64,000 nt of DNA from Leptospira weilii (GTDB lineage Bacteria; Spirochaetota; Leptospiria; Leptospirales; Leptospiraceae), in contig NZ_CP040840.1 of assembly GCF_006874765.1 (NCBI RefSeq), positions 2,853,501 through 2,917,500 on the forward strand, in the 5' to 3' direction. The notes under the pieces were generated by a model. It was not told where the DNA came from. It did not search any database and saw only the letters and a program-made list of their open reading frames with translations. Positions within the stretch are counted from its first letter, which is position 1. Each line of letters opens with the position of its first letter. The position numbers were made by a program, and so were the translations under genes. Below are positions 49,242 through 64,000 of the stretch, piece by piece.

Positions 49242-50660
49242 ATGAATCGCATTTGCATTTTTCTTTCTATATTCCTTCAGGCCTGCACTCCGGCTAAGAT
49301 GGTAGGCGTGGCAGCTCCGGGAGCAAATGACTCTTGGATTCAACTTTTAGTTCGAGGAATCGCAAGAATTGAAGCAATCGATAACGTTTTTTCCGAACCC
49401 GACCTCGAAGAAGATTTGAAAACGTTTGAATTAGAACGGGCCCTGTCAATCGGAGCGCCTAACGCAAGTACCATCGCTAGAGGCCTAACCGTGGACGAAA
49501 AAGGTTCGATCTATATCGTAGGAGATACGAACCAAGGTGTTTACAATGCGGTGGGAGCCTTCGGAATCCAGGACATCATCCTTGGAAAGTATGATTCTCA
49601 AATGAATCCGATTTGGACGAAACAAATCGGGAATCCGAGAGTAAGATTAGAGGTAGAAGATATTGCAGTCGATTCGAACGAAAACATCTATATAACCGGT
49701 AGCACAAAAGATCATTTTCGAGGTTCAAAGCAAGAAGGAGAGGATGATCTGTTTCTAATCAAATTCGATTCCGGTGGAAACGAACTTTGGTCTCTGCAAA
49801 GTGGTATTCTTAATCATTCAACTTTTCCTTCAGAAATTGCGCTAGATTCATTCGGAAACATTTATATAACTGGAAAATCGACCGGACCTTTCGGTGGTCC
49901 TCTAAGCGGACCGAACGGATTTATCATCAAGTTTGATAGTGACGGAAACCGGGATTGGGTCCAACAAATCGCAATCCCTACGGCAAGAAGTTTTCCAAAA
50001 GGATTGGCTATTAACAAAACCACAAATGATATTTATATCACCGGTTCCGGAAACGGAGATCATGAAAAAAATACCACTCCAGGAATTGGAATCGACGACC
50101 TTTTTATCCTTAAATATGACAGTAACGGCAACGGTCGATTTTTCGCTCAACTCGGTTTCGCTGGAAAATCTTTTCATAGCAAATCCATAACAGTGGACCC
50201 GCTCGGAAATGTACTGGTAGGCGGATCGAGCAACGGTCGTTTTGAATCGGAATTAGGTGGAACAAGCTGGCTTGGAACTATAGTCAAATATGATTCAACC
50301 GGCACTCGGCGATGGATTCGTCAATTCGGACCACCTGGTGATTCTCATATACAGGCACAGGTCAACTCGATCATTACCGACAAAAGCGGAAATATTTTTA
50401 CAACTGGTTCTACCAATGGAAATATCCTGGAGGATGGAGACGGTCCGTTAGGAAACCAAGACGCATTTATTACAAAATACAATTCATCCGGACAAAGAAA
50501 ATGGATAGAACGGATTGGAGTTCGCGGAGCAGTGATTTCCGGAGATGAGCTCAAATTCGATCCGACAGGAAATCTCTACGTTATCGGAAACACAAACAGA
50601 GGAATAAACGGGGCTCCTATGCGTGGAACGACTGATATATTTGTCGTAAAATATAAATAA
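49242..50660 (+). CDS. SBBP-repeat beta-propeller lipoprotein (copy A)
   Basis: The ATG at 49242 is preferred over a TTG 21 bp upstream because it matches the paralogue's start and is preceded by GGGAAAAAT. The 472-residue protein has a lipoprotein signal ([15 protein letters not shown], lipobox LQAC), so it is probably lipid-anchored and surface or periplasmic. The rest is a series of blade repeats of the form D-x-x-GNIYITG...G-x-x-D-x-F-x-x-KYDSxG...W, the SBBP beta-propeller pattern. Function unknown; a binding or scaffold role is typical. A second copy follows at 51158. Confidence 0.85.
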   Translation: MNRICIFLSIFLQACTPAKMVGVAAPGANDSWIQLLVRGIARIEAIDNVFSEPDLEEDLKTFELERALSIGAPNASTIARGLTVDEKGSIYIVGDTNQGVYNAVGAFGIQDIILGKYDSQMNPIWTKQIGNPRVRLEVEDIAVDSNENIYITGSTKDHFRGSKQEGEDDLFLIKFDSGGNELWSLQSGILNHSTFPSEIALDSFGNIYITGKSTGPFGGPLSGPNGFIIKFDSDGNRDWVQQIAIPTARSFPKGLAINKTTNDIYITGSGNGDHEKNTTPGIGIDDLFILKYDSNGNGRFFAQLGFAGKSFHSKSITVDPLGNVLVGGSSNGRFESELGGTSWLGTIVKYDSTGTRRWIRQFGPPGDSHIQAQVNSIITDKSGNIFTTGSTNGNILEDGDGPLGNQDAFITKYNSSGQRKWIERIGVRGAVISGDELKFDPTGNLYVIGNTNRGINGAPMRGTTDIFVVKYK

Positions 50661-50775
50661 TCATTACTACAAGAACAAAGAAATTTCCATAAACCCACTT
50701 TTCCGCTTTTTTACGGAAGAATTTAGTCAATTTCACGGAACGAATTCCCTCCCTTCCCAATCGGGATCGGCTTTA

Positions 50776-50947
50776 CTACTCGGACGCTTGAAAATGATAC
50801 TCTAAAATAAGCGATCGGTTTTGCAAAAGTACAGCAGTTCGCAAAAATTAAGTCAAATCGGGAAATCCCGACTTTTTAAAGGAAAATTCCAATATTCTAA
50901 TTTTCGAAATATGTTTGTCATAGTATTCTATTCGTGCGTTCGAGTAG
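50776..50947. mobile_element. Short TA-flanked inverted-repeat element (MITE-like), copy 1
   Basis: This 172 bp element has terminal inverted repeats CTACTCGGACGC and, from the other strand, CTACTCGAACGC (11 of 12), flanked by TA on both sides. It lies within the 3' flank of duplication copy A. The equivalent place in copy B (about 52698) reads GGCTTTTAAATTCACG without the element, giving an empty site that fits insertion at TA. It holds no convincing gene. A second copy is at 54800-54963. TA targets and such ends suggest mobilisation by an IS630/Tc1-type transposase. Confidence 0.82.
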
Positions 50948-51022
50948 TAAATTCACGAATTTCAACTTTTTATACGAAGAAATCACCAATCCCACAGTTA
51001 ATTCTCTCTCCCTAAAAAGATA

Positions 51023-52754
51023 ATTCGTTTCTTAAGAAATACCAAATAGATTCTACCCGTATAGGAGAAAACATCCTATGTACTGAAAAATTTCTATCTC
51101 AAAAGGCCTCGAAGATTTTAGTCGAAAATAACGTTTGGAAATTGGGGAAAATATATCATGAATCGCATTTGCATTTTTCTTTCTATATTCCTTCAGGCTT
51201 GCATTCCGGCTAAGATAGTAGGCGTGCCAGCTCCGGGAACAAACGACTCTTGGATTCAACTTTTAGTTCGAGGAATCGCAAAAATTGAAGCAATTGATAA
51301 CGTTTTTTCCGAATCCGCCGCCGACCTCGACCTCGAAGAAGATTCGAAAACATTTGAATTAGAACGGGCCCTGTCAATCGGAGCACCTAACGCAACTGCT
51401 ATGGGCGAAAGCTTAGTCGTGAGCAAAAAAGGTTCAATCTATATCGCAGGAAGTATAAGCGGAGGTGCTCGCAATACAGGGGGAGCCGTCGGAATTCAGG
51501 ATATCATTTTTGGAAAGTATGATTCTCAAATGAAAATGATTTGGAAAAAACAAATTGGAAACGCAAAAACAAGTGTGCATGTAAGCGATATTACAATCGA
51601 TACGAACGATAACGTGTATGTAACCGGCCATATAGACAGTAATTATCTGAGAGCACTTACGGGAATAGAAGACATGTTCCTAATCAAATTCGATTCCGAA
51701 GGAAACCAACTTTGGCTTAGACAAAAGGGGATTGCAAATCATCGAATATTTCCCAGTAAAATGACGTTAGATTCGGCTGGAAATGTTTATATAGTTGGAC
51801 ATACAGACGGACCCTTTGGAGGTCCTTTGACCGGAGCAAACGGATTTATCATTAAGTTTCAAAGCAACGGAGACGAGGATTGGATCCGTCAAATTGGAGT
51901 CGCAAAAGCAGAAAGTATTTTGCAAGAAATCACCTTCGACAAAACTACAAACAACGTTTATATAACCGGTATCGGAAGCGCAAACTATGAGACAAATACA
52001 CTCCTCAGTATCGGAATCCGAGACATTTTTATTTTTAAATACGATAGCAATGGGAACGGTCGATTTTTTGCTCAATTCGGTTTTACTGGCAAACTCTTTT
52101 ATGAAACTTCCATAGCCGTAGATCCACTTGGAAATATATTGATAGGCACATCAATCAACGGGCGATTCGAAACAACGTTAGGCGGAACAAGCTGGCTTGG
52201 AACTATAGTCAAATATGATTCAACCGGCACTCGGCAATGGATCCGTCAATTCGGACCACCTGGTGATTCTAATATACAGGCACAGGTCAACTCGATCATT
52301 ACCGACAAAAACGGAAATATTTTTACAACTGGTGTTACCAATGGAAATATCCTGGAGGATGGAGACGGTCCGTTAGGAAACCAAGACGCATTTATTACAA
52401 AATACAATTCATCCGGACAAAGAAAATGGATAGAACGGATTGGAGTTCGCGGAGCAACGATTTTCGGAAATGAGCTCAAATTCGATCCGACAGGAAATCT
52501 CTACGTTATCGGAAGCACAGACAGAGGAATAAACGGGACTCCTATGCGTGGAACGACTGATATATTTGTCGTAAAATATAAATAATCATTACTACAAGAG
52601 CAAAGAAATTTCCATAAACCCACTTTTCCGCTTTTTTACGGAAGAATTTAGTCAATTTCACGGAACGAATTCCCTCCCTTCCCAATCGGGATCGGCTTTT
52701 AAATTCACGGATTTTGACTTTTTATACCAGGAAACTACCGGATTTCACAGTTTA
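51023..52754 (+). repeat. Tandem duplication, copy B
   Basis: This is the second copy of the lipoprotein unit. It matches copy A from the leader ATTCGTTTCTTA onward and keeps matching after the gene through CACAGTTTA, apart from the missing 172 bp element. The gap between copies is 22 bp, so this is a direct tandem duplication of about 1.7 kb. Confidence 0.85.
51158..52585 (+). CDS. SBBP-repeat beta-propeller lipoprotein (copy B)
   Basis: This 475-residue paralogue of the gene at 49242 has the lipobox LQAC ([19 protein letters not shown]) and the same run of SBBP propeller blades. The last 130 or so residues are almost identical to copy A, while the middle blades differ at many positions (for example [17 protein letters not shown] against [17 protein letters not shown]). 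That pattern suggests either gene conversion of the 3' part or diversifying change in the middle. The extra [13 protein letters not shown] near residue 55 is a small insertion relative to copy A. Surface exposure is possible but not shown. Confidence 0.85.
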   Translation: MNRICIFLSIFLQACIPAKIVGVPAPGTNDSWIQLLVRGIAKIEAIDNVFSESAADLDLEEDSKTFELERALSIGAPNATAMGESLVVSKKGSIYIAGSISGGARNTGGAVGIQDIIFGKYDSQMKMIWKKQIGNAKTSVHVSDITIDTNDNVYVTGHIDSNYLRALTGIEDMFLIKFDSEGNQLWLRQKGIANHRIFPSKMTLDSAGNVYIVGHTDGPFGGPLTGANGFIIKFQSNGDEDWIRQIGVAKAESILQEITFDKTTNNVYITGIGSANYETNTLLSIGIRDIFIFKYDSNGNGRFFAQFGFTGKLFYETSIAVDPLGNILIGTSINGRFETTLGGTSWLGTIVKYDSTGTRQWIRQFGPPGDSNIQAQVNSIITDKNGNIFTTGVTNGNILEDGDGPLGNQDAFITKYNSSGQRKWIERIGVRGATIFGNELKFDPTGNLYVIGSTDRGINGTPMRGTTDIFVVKYK

Positions 52755-52770
52755 ATCCTCCTTCTTAATC

Positions 52771-52797
52771 CTGGCACTTAATAAAAAAGAGTGCTAA
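52771..52797. promoter_or_regulatory. CIRCE-like element, distal copy
   Basis: CTGGCACTT, a 9-bp spacer, then GAGTGCTAA. The right arm is identical to the CIRCE consensus (TTAGCACTC-N9-GAGTGCTAA); the left matches 6 of 9. CIRCE is the HrcA repressor operator. It lies 76 bp upstream of the Hsp20 gene start. Confidence 0.65.
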
Positions 52798-52831
52798 TTT
52801 TTTAAAAAAATGCTGGAACTTTTTAAGTATT

Positions 52832-52858
52832 TTAGCACTCTAATATTTAGATTGCCAA
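52832..52858. promoter_or_regulatory. CIRCE-like element, proximal copy
   Basis: TTAGCACTC, a 9-bp spacer (TAATATTTA), then GATTGCCAA. The left arm is a perfect CIRCE half and the right matches 7 of 9. It overlaps the ribosome-binding region just before the Hsp20 start at 52873. With the distal copy it gives two operators 34 bp apart, so cooperative HrcA repression released by heat is likely. Confidence 0.7.
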
Positions 52859-52872
52859 AAGAGGTATCAATC

Positions 52873-53290
<418 letters not shown>

Positions 53291-53309
53291 CTTTTTTAGG
53301 AGAATCACT

Positions 53310-53714
53310 ATGACAAACGCAGTTCTAAATCAAGAAAACCGTACCGTTCCCAAAAAGGATGCTCCTCAGGAAACGAAAAAAGAAAGAATGAGAATTCTCA
53401 CTCCGAGAGTGGACGTCTACTCCGACGAAGAAAACATCTATCTATTCGCAGACCTTCCGGGTGTGGAAGAAAAAGATGTTCAAGTAGAGTTGGAAAAGGA
53501 CCAACTGGCCATCTCCGGTAAAACTTTCGAAAAAGATATTTCCGGAGAACTCAGATATTCTGAGTTTCGTATGGGAGAGTACAAAAGGATCTTCGCTCTC
53601 GCCGAATCCATAGAAGAAGATCATATCTCGGCGGTTTATAAAAATGGAGTCCTAAACCTGACTCTCCCTAAAAGAAAACCACTCACGAAAAAAATAGAGG
53701 TTCGTTCCGAGTAA
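53310..53714 (+). CDS. Small heat-shock protein (Hsp20/alpha-crystallin)
   Basis: This 134-residue protein starts at the ATG 53310 behind TTAGGAG. It has a charged N-terminal arm, the alpha-crystallin domain ([59 protein letters not shown]) and ends KKIEVRSE with an I-x-V motif. It should form hetero- or homo-oligomers with the upstream Hsp20 and is transcribed with it from the CIRCE-controlled promoter. A clear terminator follows. Confidence 0.88.
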   Translation: MTNAVLNQENRTVPKKDAPQETKKERMRILTPRVDVYSDEENIYLFADLPGVEEKDVQVELEKDQLAISGKTFEKDISGELRYSEFRMGEYKRIFALAESIEEDHISAVYKNGVLNLTLPKRKPLTKKIEVRSE

Positions 53715-53720
53715 TCGCTC

Positions 53721-53774
53721 ATTCCGCCGGCGCCGGATTTTTCCGTAAGTTCAACCGGCGGAATCTTACTTTTT
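53721..53774 (+). terminator. Terminator after the Hsp20 operon
   Basis: A perfect 10-bp stem, ATTCCGCCGG (53721-53730) and CCGGCGGAAT (53755-53764), with a 24-nt loop, is followed by CTTACTTTTT. It lies 7 bp after the second Hsp20 stop. Confidence 0.72.
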
Positions 53775-53852
53775 CGAATTTTATAAAAACACAACGGCTT
53801 AGAATTCCTTCTTTTGTCCTAACAAGTTGAGTCTAAGACCCGCATTTAAAAA

Positions 53853-53876
53853 CCCCGAGTCTTCGGGGCTCTTTTC
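53853..53876 (+). terminator. Hairpin with T-run upstream of the DUF486 gene
   Basis: CCCCGA-GTCT-TCGGGG is followed by CTCTTTT. It is a compact GC stem that could be a second terminator insulating the DUF486 gene from Hsp20 read-through, or an attenuator in its leader. Confidence 0.55.
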
Positions 53877-53923
53877 TCAAATCCGAATTGCCTATCTATG
53901 GCTCCGTAAATTTTTATTCTTTT

Positions 53924-54271
53924 ATGAAAACCTTCTTTCTTCTCGTTTGCTCCAATCTATTTATGACCTTCGCTTGGTATGGTCATTTGAAGTTTTTTCA
54001 CGGATGGAGTCTTCCCTTAACAATTTTACTCAGCTGGGGAATCGCCCTTTTCGAATATGTCTTGATGGTTCCCGCCAATCGAATCGGCTACGGAGAGGAA
54101 GGTTACAGCGCCTTTCAACTTAAAATCCTACAAGAGATCATCACTATCTCCATTTTCATCTTATTTGCCTCCCTGATTTTAAAGGAAAAGATCAGATGGA
54201 ATCATATGGTGAGTTTCTTTTTAATTTTAGCGGCGGTCGGTTTTGCGTTTTACGATAAAGCAAATTCCTAG
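53924..54271 (+). CDS. DMT-type small membrane protein (DUF486)
   Basis: The ATG at 53924 gives 115 residues, the usual DUF486 length; a TTG at 53888 would add 12 residues. Four membrane segments are seen (FFLLVCSNLFMTFAWYGHL, LPLTILLSWGIALFEYVLM, ITISIFILFASLIL, MVSFFLILAAVGFAFY) and the conserved VPANRIGY motif. The family is related to drug/metabolite transporters, but the substrate is unknown. It stands alone between the Hsp20 operon and the region at 54.3-55.0 kb. Confidence 0.82.
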   Translation: MKTFFLLVCSNLFMTFAWYGHLKFFHGWSLPLTILLSWGIALFEYVLMVPANRIGYGEEGYSAFQLKILQEIITISIFILFASLILKEKIRWNHMVSFFLILAAVGFAFYDKANS

Positions 54272-54799
54272 CTACTTGTTAGCCAAACCAAAACGGTTAT
54301 CAGATCGTTACTTACAAAACTCGTTGTCCCAAACATCTAGGAACTTTTACGAATCTAAATAGCTGCATTCCAAAAAAGTAATAGTTCGGACGCTTCCTCG
54401 CTTGAATCCATTTGTAAAATAAAACAAAAATTGTATAAAGCGCAGGCCTGGCTGTCCTCTTCGGTCAAGATTGGAAAAATAACCCAATTACAAAATCCAT
54501 TTCGAAAAGATCAATAACTTGACCCGAGTCGATCCCTAGCGCATTCAAAAATCCTGTTTTATGGAAAAAACTTACCCAAATCTTATTCAATCAAACACTT
54601 TTTGTTCAAACTTTTAAATAACGTGAATTCGGCATAATTCATTTTTCTGTAGAAATTTGAACTTTGTAAATCTATTCTTAAAATGTGGGAGTTAGAACAA
54701 ATCGAGATTTTACGAACAAATTCTAAAAATAGAGCCTACTTTTAGAAAAATTTTTCTCATTTTCAACCGCCGAACTCACGTTAAATATCACAGAATCTA
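54272..54799. other. Intergenic region without recognised genes
   Basis: This AT-rich region has no convincing reading frame on either strand. A sequence TAGTTCGGACGCTT at about 54382 resembles one end of the MITE-like element (CTACTCGGACGCTT) but has no matching second end nearby, so it may be a remnant. Confidence 0.4.
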
Positions 54800-54963
54800 C
54801 CACTCGGACGCTTGAAAATGATACTCGAAAATAAGCGGTCGGTTTTGCAAAAGTACAGCGGTTCTCAAAAATTAAGTCAAATCGAGAAATCACGACTTTT
54901 TAAAGAAAGATTCTAATTTTCGAAATAAGTTTGTCATAGTATTCTATTCTTGCGTTCGAGTAG
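54800..54963. mobile_element. Short TA-flanked inverted-repeat element (MITE-like), copy 2
   Basis: This 164 bp element is about 85-90% identical by eye to the one at 50776-50947, in the same orientation. Ends are CCACTCGGACGC and, from the other strand, CTACTCGAACGC, with TA on each side. The interior shares TTTTGCAAAAGTACAGC and TTTGTCATAGTATTCTATTC. It lies 58 bp from the 3' end of the SCO1 gene. No coding potential was seen. Confidence 0.8.
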
Positions 54964-55021
54964 TAAGAACGATTCGAATATGCGCATCTCGGAAGAAAAA
55001 TACAAATGTTATCGTCGAATC

Positions 55022-55624
55022 TCAAAGAAATTTCCGAATCCCTTCCGCGAGAGTTTTTCCGTCCGTCCCTCCGGGAAAGGTAGCAAGAATTCTACTTTGA
55101 TCATCTAGAACATACAGAAAAATGGTGTGATCCACCGTATAACCTCCTTCCAGCTGGGGCACGTTGACTTTTTTAGACACTGCTCCAAACGCATTTTGCA
55201 AAGAATCTAACTTAGATTTTTCGCCCGTTAAAGCGACAAGCCTTCCTTCCGGAAATTGTTTTACATATTTTGCAAGTAATTCGGGAGAATCTCTTTCCGG
55301 ATCTACGCTAATAAACACCGGAGTCAGATTCTTTCCATCCTCGCCCAGCTCCTTGACCGCAGCGGACATATCTATAATTGCCCTTGGACACATGTCCGGA
55401 CAATGCGAAAACCCGAAGTAAACGAGTTTCAACTTTCCTGGAATGGAGCTCAAAGGGATTTCCAAGTTTTCCGTATTCTTCAAAGCAGAAGAATACCATT
55501 TTTCTATAAAGATCGGTTCCATAGTTTTCGATTTGGATTTCCATTCTTTCCAACCGAAAAAACCCAAACCGATTCCCAAAAACAAAACGACCACAAAAAG
55601 AATTCTTTCCTTCAACACTTTCAC
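55022..55624 (-). CDS. SCO1/SenC-family copper chaperone
   Basis: This 200-residue protein has an N-terminal membrane anchor (residues 8-24) and a thioredoxin-like domain with the copper-binding pair Cys75 and Cys79 in FSHCPDMCP and His166 in VDHTIFLY. DPERDSPE is also typical. SCO1 proteins deliver copper to cytochrome oxidase CuA or other copper enzymes, or act as thiol reductases. It is last in the operon with the multicopper oxidase, which it may help metallate. Confidence 0.88.
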   Translation of the reverse strand: MKVLKERILFVVVLFLGIGLGFFGWKEWKSKSKTMEPIFIEKWYSSALKNTENLEIPLSSIPGKLKLVYFGFSHCPDMCPRAIIDMSAAVKELGEDGKNLTPVFISVDPERDSPELLAKYVKQFPEGRLVALTGEKSKLDSLQNAFGAVSKKVNVPQLEGGYTVDHTIFLYVLDDQSRILATFPGGTDGKTLAEGIRKFL

Positions 55625-55722
55625 CTAGATACGTTATTTCATTCACTTGAGTCCGTGCAGGATCGATCACTCTCGATCCGAAACTTTACACATCAATACA
55701 ATCGATACGAATCCACGTTAAT

Positions 55723-56739
<1,017 letters not shown>

Positions 56740-56745
56740 TTTCTT

Positions 56746-57060
<315 letters not shown>

Positions 57061-57099
57061 ATTTTTCTCCTATAAAAACTTTCGAATATTCTAAAATTA

Positions 57100-60695
<3,596 letters not shown>

Positions 60696-61367
60696 ATTGA
60701 ACGTGAGGTCGGCCTAAGAAAATGCGAAAGCGATTATTATGTTTCGATCCGTAGAGAGGCACCCACAAATTTAAAAGGCTTCTGGGATACTTTTTGCAAG
60801 TAAAAAGTATCATTCTTGTCGGAACACTTGAAAAATATCAGTTTTTGATCCTTATTATCATTTTTTGATAGGGAAAAATCTCCCGAGTCTTTCCGCCCCA
60901 CCACCCAAAATCAGGGGAAACTCAGGCACAACGCTTCCTAAACTCAGTAAACACCTTCCTATGGGTCGGTGTTTAGGGCGCGTTGTGGGCGATTGTTTCA
61001 CATAGGATTTGTCGGAATTCCGACAGATTTATCTTCGGATCCGAGTATTTGTGAGGTTGATTATGTTAGAGAGCAACACTTTAGTTTCTTATTCGCCCAA
61101 ACTTTCTTACGACCCTGCTCACGTTACATTAATTCTTTTTGAATATTCAAAAAATATAACATTCAGGAATGTGGCGGTGAGTATTCCGTTCTTTCGGTTC
61201 ATAGCCGCGCTCCATTTCTACCCAAATCCGCCGATCGAAGACTTCTAACGTGTTTGGAATTTATTTTATACAGATGTTCCCGTCATAAACAAAACGTATC
61301 CTCTCGATGGACCCTTAAAACTCCGATATCGTTCGAACAGTCGAAACGTTAAAAAATCGGAGATTGG
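60696..61367. other. Non-coding region with long inverted repeat
   Basis: CACAACGCTTCCTAAAC with AAACACC (60927-60955) pairs with GGTGTTTAGGGCGCGTTGTG (60968-60987) to form a long imperfect hairpin. A perfect palindrome GTCGGAATTCCGAC lies at 61011-61024. No convincing gene is present; a 79-codon frame at 61009 starts inside the palindrome and lacks a ribosome-binding site. The hairpin may be a terminator for the kinase-like gene or a repeat element. Confidence 0.4.
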
Positions 61368-61646
61368 CTATTCCGGAAAAGATTCAAAACAAAGAGTACG
61401 CTCTTTCATAAAAGAATGAAATTGTCTATGAGCGACACAATCGTCTTCCGTACTAACAAAGTAGTCGTATCCCCCTCCCGCCATTCTGATTCTACAACAT
61501 CCTTGAGCAGGCGGCTTGGAGGAAATTTCAGAATCTCCTTTCAATTCTTTTTCTTTCACTTCCTTTGCGAACGAAGTTCCGCAAAAAAAAATTAAAACGA
61601 TCAAAAACGACATAGATCTTTTGAATTCAAACCTTCTTTTTTTCAT
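61368..61646 (-). CDS. Small secreted cysteine-containing protein, function unknown
   Basis: From the ATG at 61646 it is 92 residues; the frame is open 24 bp further upstream. The N-terminus has a basic head and hydrophobic core (MSFLIVLIFFCGTSFA), a likely signal peptide. The mature part holds a CC pair (QGCCRIRMAGGGYDYF), DDCVAHRQFHSF and a final TLCFE, so four cysteines could form disulfides. It is compact and isolated. Not recognised as a named family. Confidence 0.55.
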   Translation of the reverse strand: MKKRRFEFKRSMSFLIVLIFFCGTSFAKEVKEKELKGDSEISSKPPAQGCCRIRMAGGGYDYFVSTEDDCVAHRQFHSFMKERTLCFESFPE

Positions 61647-61854
61647 CGCAATCATAACCCGTAAAACCAAGACAATCTAATTTCAAGCCGTTTTCATCCT
61701 TTTTTAAGATGAAGTAACGTGCCTCTTACTCCCTATTCTTTTCCCATCACAAGATTTTCGAGCAAATAAAATCGATTGAATTCGGAAATAAATTGCAATT
61801 CTCATTTTTTTACTAATACTGAAGCATTAATTTAAATTCTCAGGAACCTTACTT

Positions 61855-62871
<1,017 letters not shown>

Positions 62872-62891
62872 GATTGTTTCGAGAAACTCAT

Positions 62892-62926
62892 GCCCGTACA
62901 TTTCCTAAGGAAATGTACGGGCGGTT
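62892..62926 (+). terminator. Strong terminator after the exported-protein gene
   Basis: A perfect 14-bp stem GCCCGTACATTTCC / GGAAATGTACGGGC with a 3-nt loop (TAA) begins 21 bp after the stop codon and is followed by GGTTTT. The stem is strong; the T-run is short. The rest of the gap to 63196 shows no gene. Confidence 0.75.
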
Positions 62927-63196
62927 TTCGAATAAAAAACGCTTCTGAATTTCATAATTTCAGTATATTCAATAAATATTATCTATTTTTTCTTCGAAAC
63001 CGGTCCGTAGCTTCGGTCGTCCCATTGAGTATGATTCTTTTAAAAAATTGCAGATTTACAATGGATCGCCCCGCATCGCGATTCCAATTCTCAACTCGTG
63101 AAGTTGGCTATGGACCTCTGTGTTTCAAAGATGAAAATCTCCAAAAAAATCGAGATCTACGAATAAAAATTCTCCTGTTTCGAAAGAACCACAAAT

Positions 63197-64000
<804 letters not shown>

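Larger units (their letters stand above)
49109..51000 (+). repeat. Tandem duplication, copy A
   Basis: The segment from 49109, covering the leader, the first SBBP lipoprotein gene and its 3' flank up to 51000, is repeated at 51023-52754. The leader (TAGATTCTACCCGT and GTCGAAAATAACGTTTGG are shared), the 3' half of the gene and the first 110 bp after the stop are nearly identical, while the middle of the gene has diverged. Copy A carries a 172 bp inserted element (50776-50947) that copy B lacks. Confidence 0.85.

Noticed and set aside
49242..52585. CRISPR-like or short tandem repeat array in the duplicated genes
   Set aside because: The internal repeats are protein blades (about 45-60 codons), not short direct repeats with unique spacers.
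53827..54123. Alternative frame overlapping the DUF486 gene
   Set aside because: It is in a different frame from the clearly recognisable DUF486 membrane protein and has no family features.
61009..61248. Plus-strand 79-codon reading frame
   Set aside because: It starts at a TTG at the edge of a palindrome, lacks a ribosome-binding site, and its composition does not look like a protein.

Overview
The window looks like Leptospira chromosome, most likely the pathogenic clade. It is AT-rich and holds a very long single-strand O-antigen (rfb) locus headed by a MarR-type EPS regulator. Several genes belong to families known mainly from leptospiral surface-carbohydrate loci (LIC12162-type transferase, surface carbohydrate biosynthesis proteins, SpsF-type cytidylyltransferases). 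Next to the locus are SBBP-repeat lipoproteins and paired small heat-shock genes. No rRNA, tRNA or CRISPR array was seen.

Positions 1-48782 are the rfb locus, read entirely on the minus strand from marR at the right and running off the left edge. Many genes overlap by about 4 bp (ATGA), so it behaves as one long operon or a few nested ones. Its contents suggest an unusually acidic, amino- and carbamoyl-decorated glycan. (a) fcl makes the last step of GDP-L-fucose. (b) kdnB and kdnA homologues suggest an 8-amino-octulosonate. (c) Two NeuB/SpsF-type sets suggest nonulosonic acids. (d) A KdsB, aldolase, SIS isomerase and IMPase-like phosphatase block may make a third keto-deoxy acid sugar. (e) Three NodU/TobZ-type carbamoyltransferases, two FkbM and several other methyltransferases, a GNAT, a hexapeptide acyltransferase and a WbqC-like protein are candidate decorating enzymes. 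(f) An ABC exporter, a polymerase-like membrane protein and a Wzz-like regulator would handle export and chain length; no Wzx flippase was recognised. Two methyltransferase genes are frameshifted. The stretch 26.3-32.0 kb is an insertion zone with an internally deleted ISL3 element, a decayed IS5-family element, and an ISL3 copy with a frameshifted transposase.

Positions 48783-54271 hold the rfb promoter region and a tandem duplication of a beta-propeller lipoprotein gene with its flanks. A small TA-flanked inverted-repeat element interrupts one copy only. Next come two Hsp20 genes behind two CIRCE-like operators, and a DUF486 membrane protein. A second copy of the small element lies at 54.8 kb.

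Positions 55022-59121 are a minus-strand copper and electron-transfer operon: a cupredoxin/beta-helix/membrane lipoprotein, a small membrane protein, a two-domain multicopper oxidase and SCO1. The right end carries a histidine-kinase-like protein lacking the expected phospho-acceptor histidine, a small secreted cysteine-containing protein, an exported protein of unknown function, a strong terminator, and the 3' part of a cysteine synthase-like gene.
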